From Dokdonia sp. PRO95 (GTDB taxonomy: Bacteria > Bacteroidota > Bacteroidia > Flavobacteriales > Flavobacteriaceae): 64,000 bases of DNA. Each line of letters opens with the position of its first letter. The first letter of the stretch is position 1. The position numbers were made by a program, and so were the translations under genes. The stretch covers positions 2,478,100-2,542,099 of the forward strand of contig NZ_CM001837.1 of the NCBI RefSeq assembly GCF_000355805.1, written 5' to 3'. Under the pieces are notes generated by a model, which saw nothing but the letters and a program-made list of their open reading frames with translations, searched no databases and had not been told where the DNA came from. Below are positions 1-8,581 of the stretch, in pieces.

Positions 1-520
1 CACTCTTTTCGTCCGATATGAGTTCCGTAATTAGCAATTTAATTTCATTAATGCTCAATTCGTTTGGCTGTTTGAAATACAAATTCGTATCAAATGCAGC
101 TTGATTGGTTTTTTCATTTTCGAGTTGATTAATTCGTTGGATTGGCTTTTCAGTGATGACTTCAGTAAGTTCATAATCAGCTTTTGGTAATTTAGTCTTT
201 CTGATAATTTGGAGATACTCACTTAAAATTCGTTTTTCTACGTAGATTTTTCCTCCGTCGAATTTGTGACGATCAGTCATATCTTTTTTAACACCTGAAA
301 TCCAATATTCATCTCCATTTTCCAAGTCATAATAATTTCCGTTAATTCCCAGCCCGTTAAGACTCTGAAATGCCTTACCGTTAAAGTAAATTGTCTTTCC
401 GCTTTTTGAAAATGAAACAAGACCAATCCAGGCATTTTCATTATTTGAAAGCCTGCTTTTCAATTCTATATATTTTATTTCTGCCTTCAAAGTTTTTTTT
501 GTAAAACAGTGGCATTCCAC
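1..520 (-). CDS. Partial unrecognised protein (5' part, runs off the left edge)
   Basis: An uninterrupted minus-strand frame of 173 codons starts at a GTG at 520 (in-frame TAG a few codons upstream) and continues past base 1, so the C-terminus is missing. The N-terminus reads VECHCFTKKTLKAEIKYIEL. Around the middle are the segments NENAWIGLVSFSKSGKTIYF and DEYWISGVKKDMTDRH, which resemble a small protein family widespread in flavobacteria. I recall members being labelled 1-deoxy-xylulose-5-phosphate synthase, but nothing here looks like that enzyme. Biased but normal codon use and lack of stops support coding. No signal peptide or membrane segment is visible. The GTG start is the best available but uncertain, and the function is unknown. 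Confidence 0.6.
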   Translation of the reverse strand, partial: MECHCFTKKTLKAEIKYIELKSRLSNNENAWIGLVSFSKSGKTIYFNGKAFQSLNGLGINGNYYDLENGDEYWISGVKKDMTDRHKFDGGKIYVEKRILSEYLQIIRKTKLPKADYELTEVITEKPIQRINQLENEKTNQAAFDTNLYFKQPNELSINEIKLLITELISDEKS

Positions 521-666
521 AACGGAATTTATCCTCTAGATAGTAAACAAACGTGATTCCAGTCGTGTTAGTTTGACCTAAATATACAATGAATATTTTA
601 GTTCTATGCTTCTTAAAACTAACAGTATACTAACTCTATGAAGAAGTATAATCTGTATGTTATAAC

Positions 667-696
667 AAAAAAAAACGCCCAGCTGGGCGTTTTTTT
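667..696. terminator. Bidirectional intrinsic terminator
   Basis: A perfect 16-base palindrome ACGCCCAGCTGGGCGT (675-690) is flanked by an A run on the left and a T run on the right, so it can work on both strands. It lies just downstream of the TPR/beta-barrel gene, which ends at 720 on the minus strand. Confidence 0.85.
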
Positions 697-719
697 AATA
701 TCAAATAGCGTCTTAAAGA

Positions 720-2741
720 TTACATCTTTATAATTCCTTTTTCAAGTACTTGCCATCTCAGCTTTAAACCTACTTCCATAAACTCAAATCCTGCTGCGGT
801 TGCAGAGGCAATGTTACTGTACTTACCGTAAGCACCCATCTGGAAGCGGTTTGATATCGCATACTGTACTCTGGCTTCTACGCGAAAAAGTGTAGAAGCC
901 TCATCCTCTTCTACTACTTGTAAACCTCCTGCAGCGTTTGCTGCATAGCTCCACTTTCCTGCTTGACCAGTAAGATCTAAAAACAACTCAACTGCTTGGT
1001 ATTTTGATGGGCTAAAATATAACGTAGGTACTTGATCCTTAAAACCTACATACTGGTAATTGATACCACCTTTAAGCGTTGGGTTTTTTGTAAAGTTGTA
1101 GTATAAAGAAGTGAATAATAAGTTACGAGAGTTTCCATCTGTTTGCTGCGTGTGCATTAAACCAGTATACCAACCTAGATTTATGTTTGTTCCCATATTG
1201 TAGTTAAGGGAATAGTTATTCATAAATATCTTTTCGTCTAGTAATGCGGCGTTAAAATCTTGTAACGTCCTGCTGTAACCCACCTCTAAAAACTGAAGCG
1301 GAAAAGGTCTTGACTTTACAAAAATAGATCCGTTTACATCTGTATACTCATTTGCATCTGCATCTGCTTTTACAAACCCTAATGTACCTTCTAGCCAGGT
1401 ATTATTTATGACTCTGTAATGAGCTCCAAGGCTTGCATTTGTGTTATAAGCCATCGTGTTTGTGGTCATATTTTCGGTAGTACGGTAGTTGTAAGAAAAT
1501 ATAGCCTTAAACCTACTTGTAAATGGCAAGGTAGCGGTCAGACCAGCCGAGTATGCTTGGTTATCACCATTATCTTTGGTGTATGCAGCTCGTTTTTCGA
1601 TCACGGGAGCGAGGCTACTTTCTATTGTTTTCATTAACCCAGTAGCATCTTTCTGGTTTGGGTAGAAGGTTAAGGTATTTTTCGCGAAAGCGTAAGCCTC
1701 ATCTAGATTACCCTGTGCACGGTACGCATTTGCAATCCCGAGATTTCCGTCAAAAGAGGCGCTGTCCTTCTCAAGGATACCGTTATACACCTCGATACTC
1801 TTTTTAAAAGTCCCCGTGTACATTCCTAAAGTTGCCTTAAGTGCAGCCACGCGCGCATTAGTCGGGAAGGTGCTTTTAAGATCTGCAATGGCAGTTCTTG
1901 CTGTGGCATATTTTCCGTTCCAGATGAGTGCTTGTATGTAGCGCTCGTTTGCAGTAATGATTTTTGTAGTGTCCGCTTTCGCGAAATTAATACTCTCCTG
2001 CGCCAGTGATAATGCGAGCTTGTCGTCCTTCTGTAAGTGAGCAACTAATGATTTACCCACTTGCGATGTTAAGGTATCTGAAAGCTTACTGTACATCGTG
2101 TTTGCGTTGTCAAAATCCTTCTTTGCGATATAGGTATTTGCAAGCGCGCTTATGATTTGCTGATCGTTAGGCATATCCTCAAGAGCACTTTTAAGTAATT
2201 GTATTGCCGCATCATATTGAAAGGCAGTTGTTAGTTGGTTTGCCTTACCTAAACGCATAAACTTTTTTGACACCGCAGCATTTGCATTACCAGGTTGTAC
2301 GGTAAGTGCCTTGTTTACATAAGCGATTGCCGCGTCATATTCTTTAAGGTTAGAAAGCGTGTTTGCATAGCCGAGTAGGGCAGAGAAGCTTGTACTATCT
2401 TTGGCAACGAGGGTTTCATAAAAGTCTTTTGCAGCGCTAAAATCACTATCCCATAAAAGAGACTCGGCATAGTTTAAGCCCACTTCAAAATCTGTAGGGT
2501 AGTCTGCTTTAAGGTTTGTAAAAAGTGTTCTTGCTTTGCCACTCTCACCACTCAACCCTAGAGCACGACCGTAACAGAGTCTTGCCGTTTTATTATCTGG
2601 GTAGTCTTCAAGCACATCTCCAAAAAATGTTTTTGCCTCCTCATATTTCCCAGTTTCTAATAAAGTGAAACCTGCAGACATATCTTGGCTGTATGCTGTT
2701 GCACCTAGTAGGAAAAGAATAATATATGTTAGTTGTCTCAT
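720..2741 (-). CDS. TPR-repeat outer-membrane beta-barrel protein (YaiO/PgaA-like), probable polysaccharide exporter
   Basis: The protein has 673 aa from an ATG at 2741 (MRQLTYIILFLLGATAYS, a typical Sec signal peptide); an earlier in-frame alternative at 2789 would put junk before it. Mature residues up to about 380 are tandem TPR helical repeats (for example DNKTARLCYGRALGLSGESG, SFSALLGYANTLSNLKEYDA). The last 280 residues alternate aromatic and polar residues as in an outer-membrane barrel, ending in LKLRWQVLEKG. A periplasmic TPR domain plus a C-terminal barrel is the layout of exopolysaccharide export proteins such as PgaA and BcsC, and of YaiO-type barrels. The nearby glycosyltransferases, flippase and glycoside hydrolase fit such a role. 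The gene is transcribed alone, with a CGTCGA-type operator about 65 bp upstream. Two copies of the TTTCGCGAAA palindrome lie inside it (about 1680 and 1975), read as AFAK/NFAK. Confidence 0.7.
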   Translation of the reverse strand: MRQLTYIILFLLGATAYSQDMSAGFTLLETGKYEEAKTFFGDVLEDYPDNKTARLCYGRALGLSGESGKARTLFTNLKADYPTDFEVGLNYAESLLWDSDFSAAKDFYETLVAKDSTSFSALLGYANTLSNLKEYDAAIAYVNKALTVQPGNANAAVSKKFMRLGKANQLTTAFQYDAAIQLLKSALEDMPNDQQIISALANTYIAKKDFDNANTMYSKLSDTLTSQVGKSLVAHLQKDDKLALSLAQESINFAKADTTKIITANERYIQALIWNGKYATARTAIADLKSTFPTNARVAALKATLGMYTGTFKKSIEVYNGILEKDSASFDGNLGIANAYRAQGNLDEAYAFAKNTLTFYPNQKDATGLMKTIESSLAPVIEKRAAYTKDNGDNQAYSAGLTATLPFTSRFKAIFSYNYRTTENMTTNTMAYNTNASLGAHYRVINNTWLEGTLGFVKADADANEYTDVNGSIFVKSRPFPLQFLEVGYSRTLQDFNAALLDEKIFMNNYSLNYNMGTNINLGWYTGLMHTQQTDGNSRNLLFTSLYYNFTKNPTLKGGINYQYVGFKDQVPTLYFSPSKYQAVELFLDLTGQAGKWSYAANAAGGLQVVEEDEASTLFRVEARVQYAISNRFQMGAYGKYSNIASATAAGFEFMEVGLKLRWQVLEKGIIKM

Positions 2742-2803
2742 TGCGTATGTTTTACAAGTGCAAGTTATGGCAATATACAAAGGATTCAATCTTAATGTAT
2801 CTG

Positions 2804-2831
2804 CAATTCGTCGACACTTATCGTCGACTGG
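2804..2831. promoter_or_regulatory. Candidate operator of the polysaccharide locus (upstream of TPR/barrel gene)
   Basis: The sequence ATTCGTCGACACTTATCGTC continues into GACT and contains two TCGTCGAC copies 13 bp apart. It sits about 65 bp upstream of the barrel gene start. A close relative with the same length and spacing is found at 5417-5441 before the STAS/GT4 unit. Binding by a regulator is inferred from recurrence only. Confidence 0.4.
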
Positions 2832-2924
2832 TGGAGGTTGCCTAAAGTGTGAATGGAGTTTTGAGGGAAGTGAGCTGTGAATATCTCCCCAAGGTTCTAT
2901 TTATTGTTCCTAAAGTCACTTGCC

Positions 2925-3612
2925 TCCAACATCTCCCCAAATGGGCCTTTCTTCAATTTTTAATATCACCACCGCGAACATCTCCCCAACCCCTCTTCGA
3001 AGAGGGGCTTCTTTTTTCACTCCTCCTCTTCGAAGAGGAGGCTGGGTGGAGATGTTTTTGCGTTTGAGTAAGAAGATAGCTGCCAACATCTCCGTAAAGG
3101 TGCCTTCCTCTCATTGATACTTCACTCGTCGGAAGCAATTTCAAAGAGGGGCTTTCATCTTTGTGTACTCCTCCTCTTTGAAGAGGAGGCTGGGAGGAGA
3201 TGTTTTGAGTTTGAGTGAGAAGTTAGTAGCCAACATCTCCCCAAATGTGCCTTCCTCTCGTTCATACTTCACTCGTCGGAGGCAAGTTCAAAGAGGGGCT
3301 CCAAGTTGTCACTCCTCCTCTTTGAAGAGGAGGCTGGGAGGAGATGTTTTTTCGTTTGAGTGAGTAATATATAAATGCCAGAGGAGATGTTTTTCCGTTT
3401 GAGTGAGAAGATAGTTACTAACATCTCCCCAAATGTGCCTTCCTCTCGTTCATACTTCACTCGTCGGAGGCAAGTTCAAAGAGGGGCTTTCTTCGTTGCG
3501 TGCTCCTCCTCTTTGAAGAGGAGGCCGGGAGGAGATGTTTTTGAGTACGAGTGAGTAATATATAAATGTCTAGGAGGAGATGTTTTTGCGTGTGAGTAAG
3601 AACCACACCCCA
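2925..3612. repeat. Array of imperfect intergenic inverted-repeat elements (family A)
   Basis: The stretch contains four spaced copies of a block centred on CTCCTCTTTGAAGAGGAG (about 3021, 3170, 3312 and 3503), each followed by GGCTGGGAGGAGATGTTTTT and a GAGTGAG/AAG tail. Between them are repeated segments with AACATCTCCCCAAATG and TTCACTCGTCGGAGGCAAGT. The outer arms ACATCTCCCC and GGGAGGAGATGT are inverted, so each unit can fold into a long hairpin with the CTCCTC/GAGGAG hairpin inside. Short open frames across the array follow the repeat, not coding signals. One further copy of the core lies at 28050-28088, downstream of pfaC. I see no gene here. Confidence 0.8.
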
Positions 3613-3651
3613 ACTCCCCAAAAACCACTCCTTATATAGTATCACATTAAA

Positions 3652-3664
3652 CTTTCGCGAAAGC
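3652..3664. repeat. TTTCGCGAAA palindrome copy (intergenic)
   Basis: CTTTCGCGAAAGC, one of about 21 copies in the window, between repeat family A and the operator of the flippase unit. Confidence 0.85.
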
Positions 3665-3701
3665 ATTATTACACCAATATATACTTTAAAGATAAAACAC
3701 G

Positions 3702-3735
3702 ACCACTCGTCTACAGTAAAATTCTACTCATCGAA
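3702..3735. promoter_or_regulatory. Candidate LytTR-like operator upstream of the flippase unit
   Basis: ACCACTCGTC at 3702 and TCTACTCATC at 3723 form an imperfect direct repeat with a 21-bp period. The spacing and sequence resemble LytTR-type half-sites (two 8-9 bp direct repeats separated by about 13 bp). It is about 65-95 bp upstream of the 44-aa gene. Inference only. Confidence 0.35.
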
Positions 3736-3798
3736 ATTTCAACCGAAAGCCTCTTAATTGCTCGCATATTTGTACCAGAAACAAACAACAAAACAATT

Positions 3799-3933
3799 AT
3801 GGGACTTACAGTAATAAATAACTCAAACACATTAAGAGTAGTACACAACGCTAGAAATACACAAGCTAGTAATACATTAAGTGTAGTACACAGAAAGGTA
3901 GATAAGCCGGTTATCCAGTTAATGACTTATTAA
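3799..3933 (+). CDS. 44-aa small protein with internal repeat, first gene of flippase unit
   Basis: The frame reads MGLTVINNSNTLRVVHNARN and then TQASNTLSVVHRKVDKPVIQ before LMTY and a stop. An internal near-duplicate (SNTLRVVH and SNTLSVVH) is seen. The upstream leader (AACAAACAACAAAACAATT before ATG) is typical of flavobacterial 5' regions and matches the leaders of the other units in this locus (5524, 13093). It precedes the flippase start by 9 bases, so it may be translated as a small protein, serve as a translational leader for the flippase, or both. There is no signal peptide or membrane segment, and I do not recognise a family. Confidence 0.5.
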   Translation: MGLTVINNSNTLRVVHNARNTQASNTLSVVHRKVDKPVIQLMTY

Positions 3934-3942
3934 TCATTAGTT

Positions 3943-5181
3943 ATGATCGCTATACAACACAAAATCAAAAAGATACTCTCTCCCGAGCAAATATTTATGC
4001 TCAGTGCCTTTGTGGTAAATGGAGGAAACTACCTCTATAATTTAGGACTGGGTAGAGTACTAGGCCCTGGCGCCTTTGCAGATGCTGCTATACTTATCAC
4101 CTTACTACTTGTATTATCATTTGTTGCAATGACTTTTCAGCTAGCAGTTGCAAAGTTTACAACGGAGTTTGACAAGTCAAAACAAGAAGCATTTGTACAA
4201 AGAGCTTATAAACAAGCTACCACCTTTGGAATCATATTGGGTGCGGCAATTGTAGTTTTTGCAGGATCGCTGCAAACACTTTTTCAAACAGAATCTTCTG
4301 TAATGTTTACCATTTTTGGAATAGCAGTCCCACTTTATTTCATAATGAGCGTAAACAGAGGAAATCTTCAAGGACGTAAATCCTTTATTGCATTATCTAT
4401 CACCTACCAATTTGAAATGGTATGCAGACTCGCACTTACTTTTGCATTATTACTTTTCTTCAATATAGAATCGTCTGTCGCGGTAGCTACAGCAATCGCA
4501 ATCTCTTTTATAGCAGGTGTATTTCCATTTAAAAAGTTAACGTCTAAAAAGGCAGTGCAATCTGCCCTTACCTCAAAAGAGAGCAAGGCAGTTATGAACT
4601 TCTTTGTACTTACTGCGTGCTATGAGCTTACCCAGATCATTTGTAACAACAGTGATATACTCTTAGTAAAACACTATTTTCCATCTTATGATGCAGGATT
4701 ATATGCATCTCTAGCCCTTATAGGTCGTGTAGTTTACTTTGTAACCTGGATGTTTGTGATGTTACTATTACCTACGGTAGTATCTATGCGCAAGGAAGGT
4801 AAGAACTCTGTACCTGTACTTATGAAGTATGTAGGGTACATCACAGCCCTTGCTAGTGGTATCGTGTTATTTACATTTCTGTTTCCATCATTTGCAGTAC
4901 AAATATTATTTGGAGAACAGTATATGTCTATTGCTCCATTATTAGGTTGGTATGCACTTGCGACATCTTTTTTTGCCCTATCAAACATTTTTGCCTACTA
5001 CTATCTATCCCTAGATCATTATAAACCTATTGTAATTGCTGCCATTTTTGGAGTGTTACAAATAGTGTTAATCATATTATTCCACGATTCATTGTTTGAA
5101 GTTGTTTTAGCCCAAGTAGTTGCAATGGGAAGTTTACTCATTGCTCAATTACTTTATTTCTGGAAGATGCAAGTAAAGTAA
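3943..5181 (+). CDS. Polysaccharide flippase-like membrane protein (Wzx/MATE-type)
   Basis: The 412-aa polytopic membrane protein has about 12 predicted helices and the look of the oligosaccharide flippase family: N-terminal FMLSAFVVNGGNYLYNLGLG, a charged loop, then SVNRGNLQGRKSFIALSITY around residue 135-155 and repeated hydrophobic blocks to the C-terminus (LLIAQLLYFWKMQVK). Family members move lipid-linked sugar repeat units across the inner membrane. It follows the 44-aa frame with a 9-base gap and ends in a clear hairpin terminator. It lies among glycosyltransferases and an export-type barrel, which supports a role in surface polysaccharide assembly. The substrate cannot be told. No Wzy polymerase or Wzz is visible in the window. 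Confidence 0.75.
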   Translation: MIAIQHKIKKILSPEQIFMLSAFVVNGGNYLYNLGLGRVLGPGAFADAAILITLLLVLSFVAMTFQLAVAKFTTEFDKSKQEAFVQRAYKQATTFGIILGAAIVVFAGSLQTLFQTESSVMFTIFGIAVPLYFIMSVNRGNLQGRKSFIALSITYQFEMVCRLALTFALLLFFNIESSVAVATAIAISFIAGVFPFKKLTSKKAVQSALTSKESKAVMNFFVLTACYELTQIICNNSDILLVKHYFPSYDAGLYASLALIGRVVYFVTWMFVMLLLPTVVSMRKEGKNSVPVLMKYVGYITALASGIVLFTFLFPSFAVQILFGEQYMSIAPLLGWYALATSFFALSNIFAYYYLSLDHYKPIVIAAIFGVLQIVLIILFHDSLFEVVLAQVVAMGSLLIAQLLYFWKMQVK

Positions 5182-5203
5182 CAGTTTCCCCAAATTGTAG
5201 TTG

Positions 5204-5246
5204 CCCTCTTACATAAGCATTTGCTTTTGTGAGAGGGTTTTTGTTT
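5204..5246 (+). terminator. Intrinsic terminator after flippase
   Basis: The arms CCCTCTTACATAAGCA and TGCTTTTGTGAGAGGG pair with few mismatches and are followed by TTTTTG. From its end to 5410 I see no further feature. Confidence 0.75.
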
Positions 5247-5414
5247 TGACTAACTGAAGCCTATTAGGGAGGTCTATAATATCCTTTTATATACTCCTTA
5301 TCTATATCAAATCTCTATCTAGTGATATCTAATCTTAGCAGCTGCAGTATAGTAACTTAGCCTATGTAAGCTGTAATTGTAAGAAAGTGCAAAATCGTTT
5401 ATCGAAGGTCAAAT

Positions 5415-5441
5415 ACCATTCGTCTATACTAACGGTCGAGT
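5415..5441. promoter_or_regulatory. Candidate operator upstream of the STAS/GT4 unit
   Basis: ACCATTCGTCTATACTAACG followed by GTCGAGT. It aligns without gaps to the motif at 2804-2831 and contains the ACCATTCGTC half-site also found at 12978-12987 (opposite strand). It is about 85-110 bp upstream of the 5524 start. Confidence 0.4.
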
Positions 5442-5456
5442 AAACGTTTTTCGTCC

Positions 5457-5468
5457 GCTTTCGCGAAA
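5457..5468. repeat. TTTCGCGAAA palindrome copy (promoter region)
   Basis: GCTTTCGCGAAA, right arm incomplete. It lies between the candidate operator and the start of the STAS-like gene, close to where a promoter (CATATTTGTAC at about 5479) is expected. Confidence 0.8.
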
Positions 5469-5523
5469 ACAAAGCCCCATATTTGTACTATCAAAAAAAC
5501 ATAACTACTTAAAAACAAATATT

Positions 5524-5823
5524 ATGGCACTAGAAATAAACAACATTTACGGAGTAACTTGTATCAAAGGAAAAGTATCAAACACACACGTACAAGAAGT
5601 AAAAGGATACTTTAAAGCACTATTATCTGTAGAAGATAATGTCATCATAAATTTATGTGAGGTTAAAAAAGGAGCTAAGAAACTAGTAAGAGTTTTAGAA
5701 AGCTTACAAGCCGAAATCTCAGAAGAAAAATCACTTAAGTTTTTCAGCTATCCAGAGCCAGCAGTTGCCGAATTATATGCGCAAATTAATAATCAGTCTA
5801 ACTATTACCAGGCAGCAGCATAA
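5524..5823 (+). CDS. Small STAS-like protein
   Basis: This 99-aa soluble protein has an alternating strand/helix pattern: a strand pair at residues 5-20 (INNIYGVTCIKGKVSNTHVQ), a hydrophobic strand NVIINLCEVKKG near 38-50, a helix with KKLVRVLESLQAE, and a final strand KSLKFFSYPEP. This resembles the STAS (anti-sigma-antagonist) fold, although the usual D-S phosphorylation motif is not evident. It begins the transcription unit that continues 40 bases later with a GT4 glycosyltransferase, so a regulatory role in polysaccharide synthesis is an inference. The assignment rests on pattern only. Confidence 0.6.
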   Translation: MALEINNIYGVTCIKGKVSNTHVQEVKGYFKALLSVEDNVIINLCEVKKGAKKLVRVLESLQAEISEEKSLKFFSYPEPAVAELYAQINNQSNYYQAAA

Positions 5824-5863
5824 GACTACACAAATTACTATAACAACATCAAATCTATATATT

Positions 5864-7066
5864 ATGAAACTAGCAATCGTAACGGCCTATCCACCGAGCA
5901 AAGTAACTTTAAACGAATATGCATACCATTTAGTAAAGCACTTTCGTCAAAACCAAGAAGTAACAGAACTGGTACTTCTTACAGATGTAACTCCAGACCA
6001 AGCAGATATCACTTTTGAAGAAGATGGATGCGAGATTACAGTAAAGCAATGTTGGAAATTCAATAGCTTAAAAAATGTATTCTCTATTGCAAAAGCCGTA
6101 AGAGCAACACAACCAGATGCAGTACTTTATAACCTACAGTTTATGAAGTTTGGAGATAAGAAGGTAGCTGCAGCGCTAGGATTGTTTTCTCCTTGGGTAT
6201 CAAAAATGATGGGAGTAAAAACAACGGTATTACTTCACAATATAATGGAAACTGTAGATCTTGATAGTGCAGGTTTTACAAGTAATAAATTAAAAATAAA
6301 GGCATATAACTTCATAGGCGAGATGCTTACTCGTGTGGTACTTAAAGCAGATACAGTAGCGCTTACCATCAGTAAATATGTAGACATACTAGAAGAGAAG
6401 TATAATGCAAAAAATTGTGTACTGATCCCTCACGGTACCTTTGAGATTCCAGAAGAGCCATCTTATGATGTAGCACCAGGTCCTTTAAAAATAATGACGT
6501 TCGGAAAATTTGGAACCTACAAGAAAGTAGAGATACTTATAGAAGCTGTTCAAATCGTAAGAGAGCAAACCGGTCGTGATCTTGAGATTGTAATTGCTGG
6601 TACAGATAGTCCTAACACACCAGGATACCTAGCAGAAGTTCAAGAAGTATATAAACACGTTCCTAATCTTACATTTACAGGTTATGTAGAAGAAGAAGAT
6701 GTACCTGTAATCTTTTCAGAAAGTGCGATGGTTGTTTTTCCATACACATCTACTACCGGAAGCTCAGGAGTGTTACACCAGGCTGGAAGTTATGGTAAGG
6801 CAGTAGTAATGCCAGACCTAGGAGATCTTGGTATTCTTGTAAAAGAAGAAGGATACAGAGGTGAGTTTTTTAACCCAGAGAGTTTACATAGTCTAGCTAC
6901 AGGAATCCAAAACCTTGTAACAAACGACGCTTACAGAACAGAAATAGCAAAAGCAAATTATCAAGCAGCAACAGCATTACCTATGAGCCGTATTGCTCAA
7001 ATGTATATAGATGTTTTTAATGGCACATCAAGAAGAACAAAAAACACCACATTAATGGCAGCATAA
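5864..7066 (+). CDS. GT4-family glycosyltransferase
   Basis: The ATG at 5864 gives 400 aa starting MKLAIVTAYPPSKVTLNEYA, the usual first strand and loop of a GT-B enzyme; the longer upstream frame overlaps the previous gene and is not credible. The N-terminal half binds the acceptor. In the C-terminal half, ILIPHGTFE-like text (CVLIPHGTFEIPE, about residue 185), LKIMTFGKFGTYKKVEILIE (about 210) and FPYTSTTGSSGVLHQAGSYG (about 295-315) match the sugar-nucleotide-binding region of family GT4, including the E/H-rich binding loop. It probably adds a sugar to a lipid-linked or growing glycan on the cytoplasmic side. It is co-transcribed with the STAS-like protein and ends one base before the convergent GH5-like gene. 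Confidence 0.85.
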   Translation: MKLAIVTAYPPSKVTLNEYAYHLVKHFRQNQEVTELVLLTDVTPDQADITFEEDGCEITVKQCWKFNSLKNVFSIAKAVRATQPDAVLYNLQFMKFGDKKVAAALGLFSPWVSKMMGVKTTVLLHNIMETVDLDSAGFTSNKLKIKAYNFIGEMLTRVVLKADTVALTISKYVDILEEKYNAKNCVLIPHGTFEIPEEPSYDVAPGPLKIMTFGKFGTYKKVEILIEAVQIVREQTGRDLEIVIAGTDSPNTPGYLAEVQEVYKHVPNLTFTGYVEEEDVPVIFSESAMVVFPYTSTTGSSGVLHQAGSYGKAVVMPDLGDLGILVKEEGYRGEFFNPESLHSLATGIQNLVTNDAYRTEIAKANYQAATALPMSRIAQMYIDVFNGTSRRTKNTTLMAA

Positions 7067-8581
7067 TTACCGGTTCTTAATGATCAAATAGGCATCGTCT
7101 TTCACCCCAAGTGTATTAACAATTCCAAAAAAAGCCTGTTTGTTCTTTCGCCACGGTAATCTACCAGCCACTTCACTCGGTATATCCCTAAAATCATAAA
7201 GTGTCCAAGAGAGATAGTGTATACTATCTCTTTTCTGGGTTTTATAAAACTCAGTATAATAAGCAGCTTGATCTTCTTCATCTGGACCTATGGGATTCCA
7301 TAAACCGTGATAAGCGGCAAGACCAAATTCTTGTAAAACCACAGGTTTACTAGTTACATCTGTTATTAATTTGTGAGCAGCACTTAGGTCCTTGAGGTCT
7401 TTGTAATAATGATAAGAGATAATGTCTACTTTATTTTCTAGATATAATGCGGCCTCTGGCGAAGACCAGCCTATAGTTACTGGGTGTGTATTATCTATAG
7501 TCTTGAGATAATCTATCGTTTGACTCAGCCAAGATAAAACTTCACGTTGCCCGCGACTTTCAAAATCTAGATTAGGCTCATTTTTTATATCCCATCCTAA
7601 TAAAGCAGGATGGTCTTTTATATGTGTCACGATACTATATAGATGAGCATTTGTAATAGTCCAGTCTTGTATGCGATAATCTCCATAAAAGTCAAAAAGG
7701 GTGACCACAACCTTAAGATTTGCTGCTTGTGCTTCATCTAGAAGTGATGTGAGTTTCTCAAGCTTTTCTCGCGGAACACGCGCTTTGCCAAAATCCTCAA
7801 ACCCCACAAAGACTCTTATAGAATTAAGCTTAAGATCATTAATAATTTTAAAATCTGTGGTGAGGGTATCTTTACTAAACGTAGCTCCAAAGGTATCCCA
7901 AGGGCTCCCTTGTGGGTAATAGTTAATTCCTTCTAGCATTGCAAGATCAATCGGGATAGTCTCTTTTTGAGCATCATCTACTGGATGTGAGGCTACTTTT
8001 TCAAAATGTCGCACTCTCCAGAAGCCATCTTCTAGTAATAGTATGATTTTATAATCATCATTAAAAGAGCGCTCTACTAGAAATTGCTCATTTTTAAAAA
8101 CACGTTCTACACCTGTGACATTGCGATCTGTAAGTACAACCAGTGTACCGTCTGCACTATAAAATTCTAGCGAGAGGTGATGGGTGAGGGTCGTACTTTC
8201 TATATATACGTTTGCCTCATTATTTAATGTGATTAAGTCCTCAACCTTTCCGCGGGCTTGCTCTGTAAAATGATCAAAAACTCCAGCATTTTCACCTGTG
8301 TAAAAAGCTCTATTCTTTACATACCAAGCGTCTAGATAATCTTCTTCTATGCTTTTAAGATTTGCTTCTTCCATAGGTCTTCCAGGATTTTCAATAGACT
8401 CCCACTTCACCTGGGGTACATAGTGACGCTCTTTTGTTTCATCTAGGTGAAGCATCTTACTTCTGTCTGCACCCGTGTTTAAAAAAGCAATCACCTGACT
8501 TATACCATAGAGGATACCCGCATTTATGAGAATAAATCCAGCCAAAATTAAGATACGATATAGCGTTTTATTGGTTTTCAA
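7067..8581 (-). CDS. Membrane-anchored GH5-like glycoside hydrolase
   Basis: The 504-aa protein has an N-terminal membrane anchor (ILILAGFILINAGILYGISQ, residues about 10-30). Residues about 60-200 look like an NTF2-like domain, and a TIM-barrel hydrolase occupies 210-500. The catalytic signature WDIKNEPN (acid/base Glu, about 350) and VVLQEFG (nucleophile Glu, about 425) match clan GH-A, family 5-type cellulases and mannanases. Hydrolases of this kind are common companions of exopolysaccharide synthases and trim the chain in the periplasm. The only start is a TTG whose TGA-overlap (TTGA) with the preceding gene indicates translational coupling. It is the last gene of the 12905-7067 operon. 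Confidence 0.75.
   Translation of the reverse strand: MKTNKTLYRILILAGFILINAGILYGISQVIAFLNTGADRSKMLHLDETKERHYVPQVKWESIENPGRPMEEANLKSIEEDYLDAWYVKNRAFYTGENAGVFDHFTEQARGKVEDLITLNNEANVYIESTTLTHHLSLEFYSADGTLVVLTDRNVTGVERVFKNEQFLVERSFNDDYKIILLLEDGFWRVRHFEKVASHPVDDAQKETIPIDLAMLEGINYYPQGSPWDTFGATFSKDTLTTDFKIINDLKLNSIRVFVGFEDFGKARVPREKLEKLTSLLDEAQAANLKVVVTLFDFYGDYRIQDWTITNAHLYSIVTHIKDHPALLGWDIKNEPNLDFESRGQREVLSWLSQTIDYLKTIDNTHPVTIGWSSPEAALYLENKVDIISYHYYKDLKDLSAAHKLITDVTSKPVVLQEFGLAAYHGLWNPIGPDEEDQAAYYTEFYKTQKRDSIHYLSWTLYDFRDIPSEVAGRLPWRKNKQAFFGIVNTLGVKDDAYLIIKNR

Noticed and set aside
1-520. 1-deoxy-D-xylulose-5-phosphate synthase
   Set aside because: Similar small proteins carry this name in databases, but no thiamine-binding or transketolase motif is visible.
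2849-3666. Several overlapping short open frames in both strands
   Set aside because: They follow the repeat family A units, have no start context and give low-complexity peptides.
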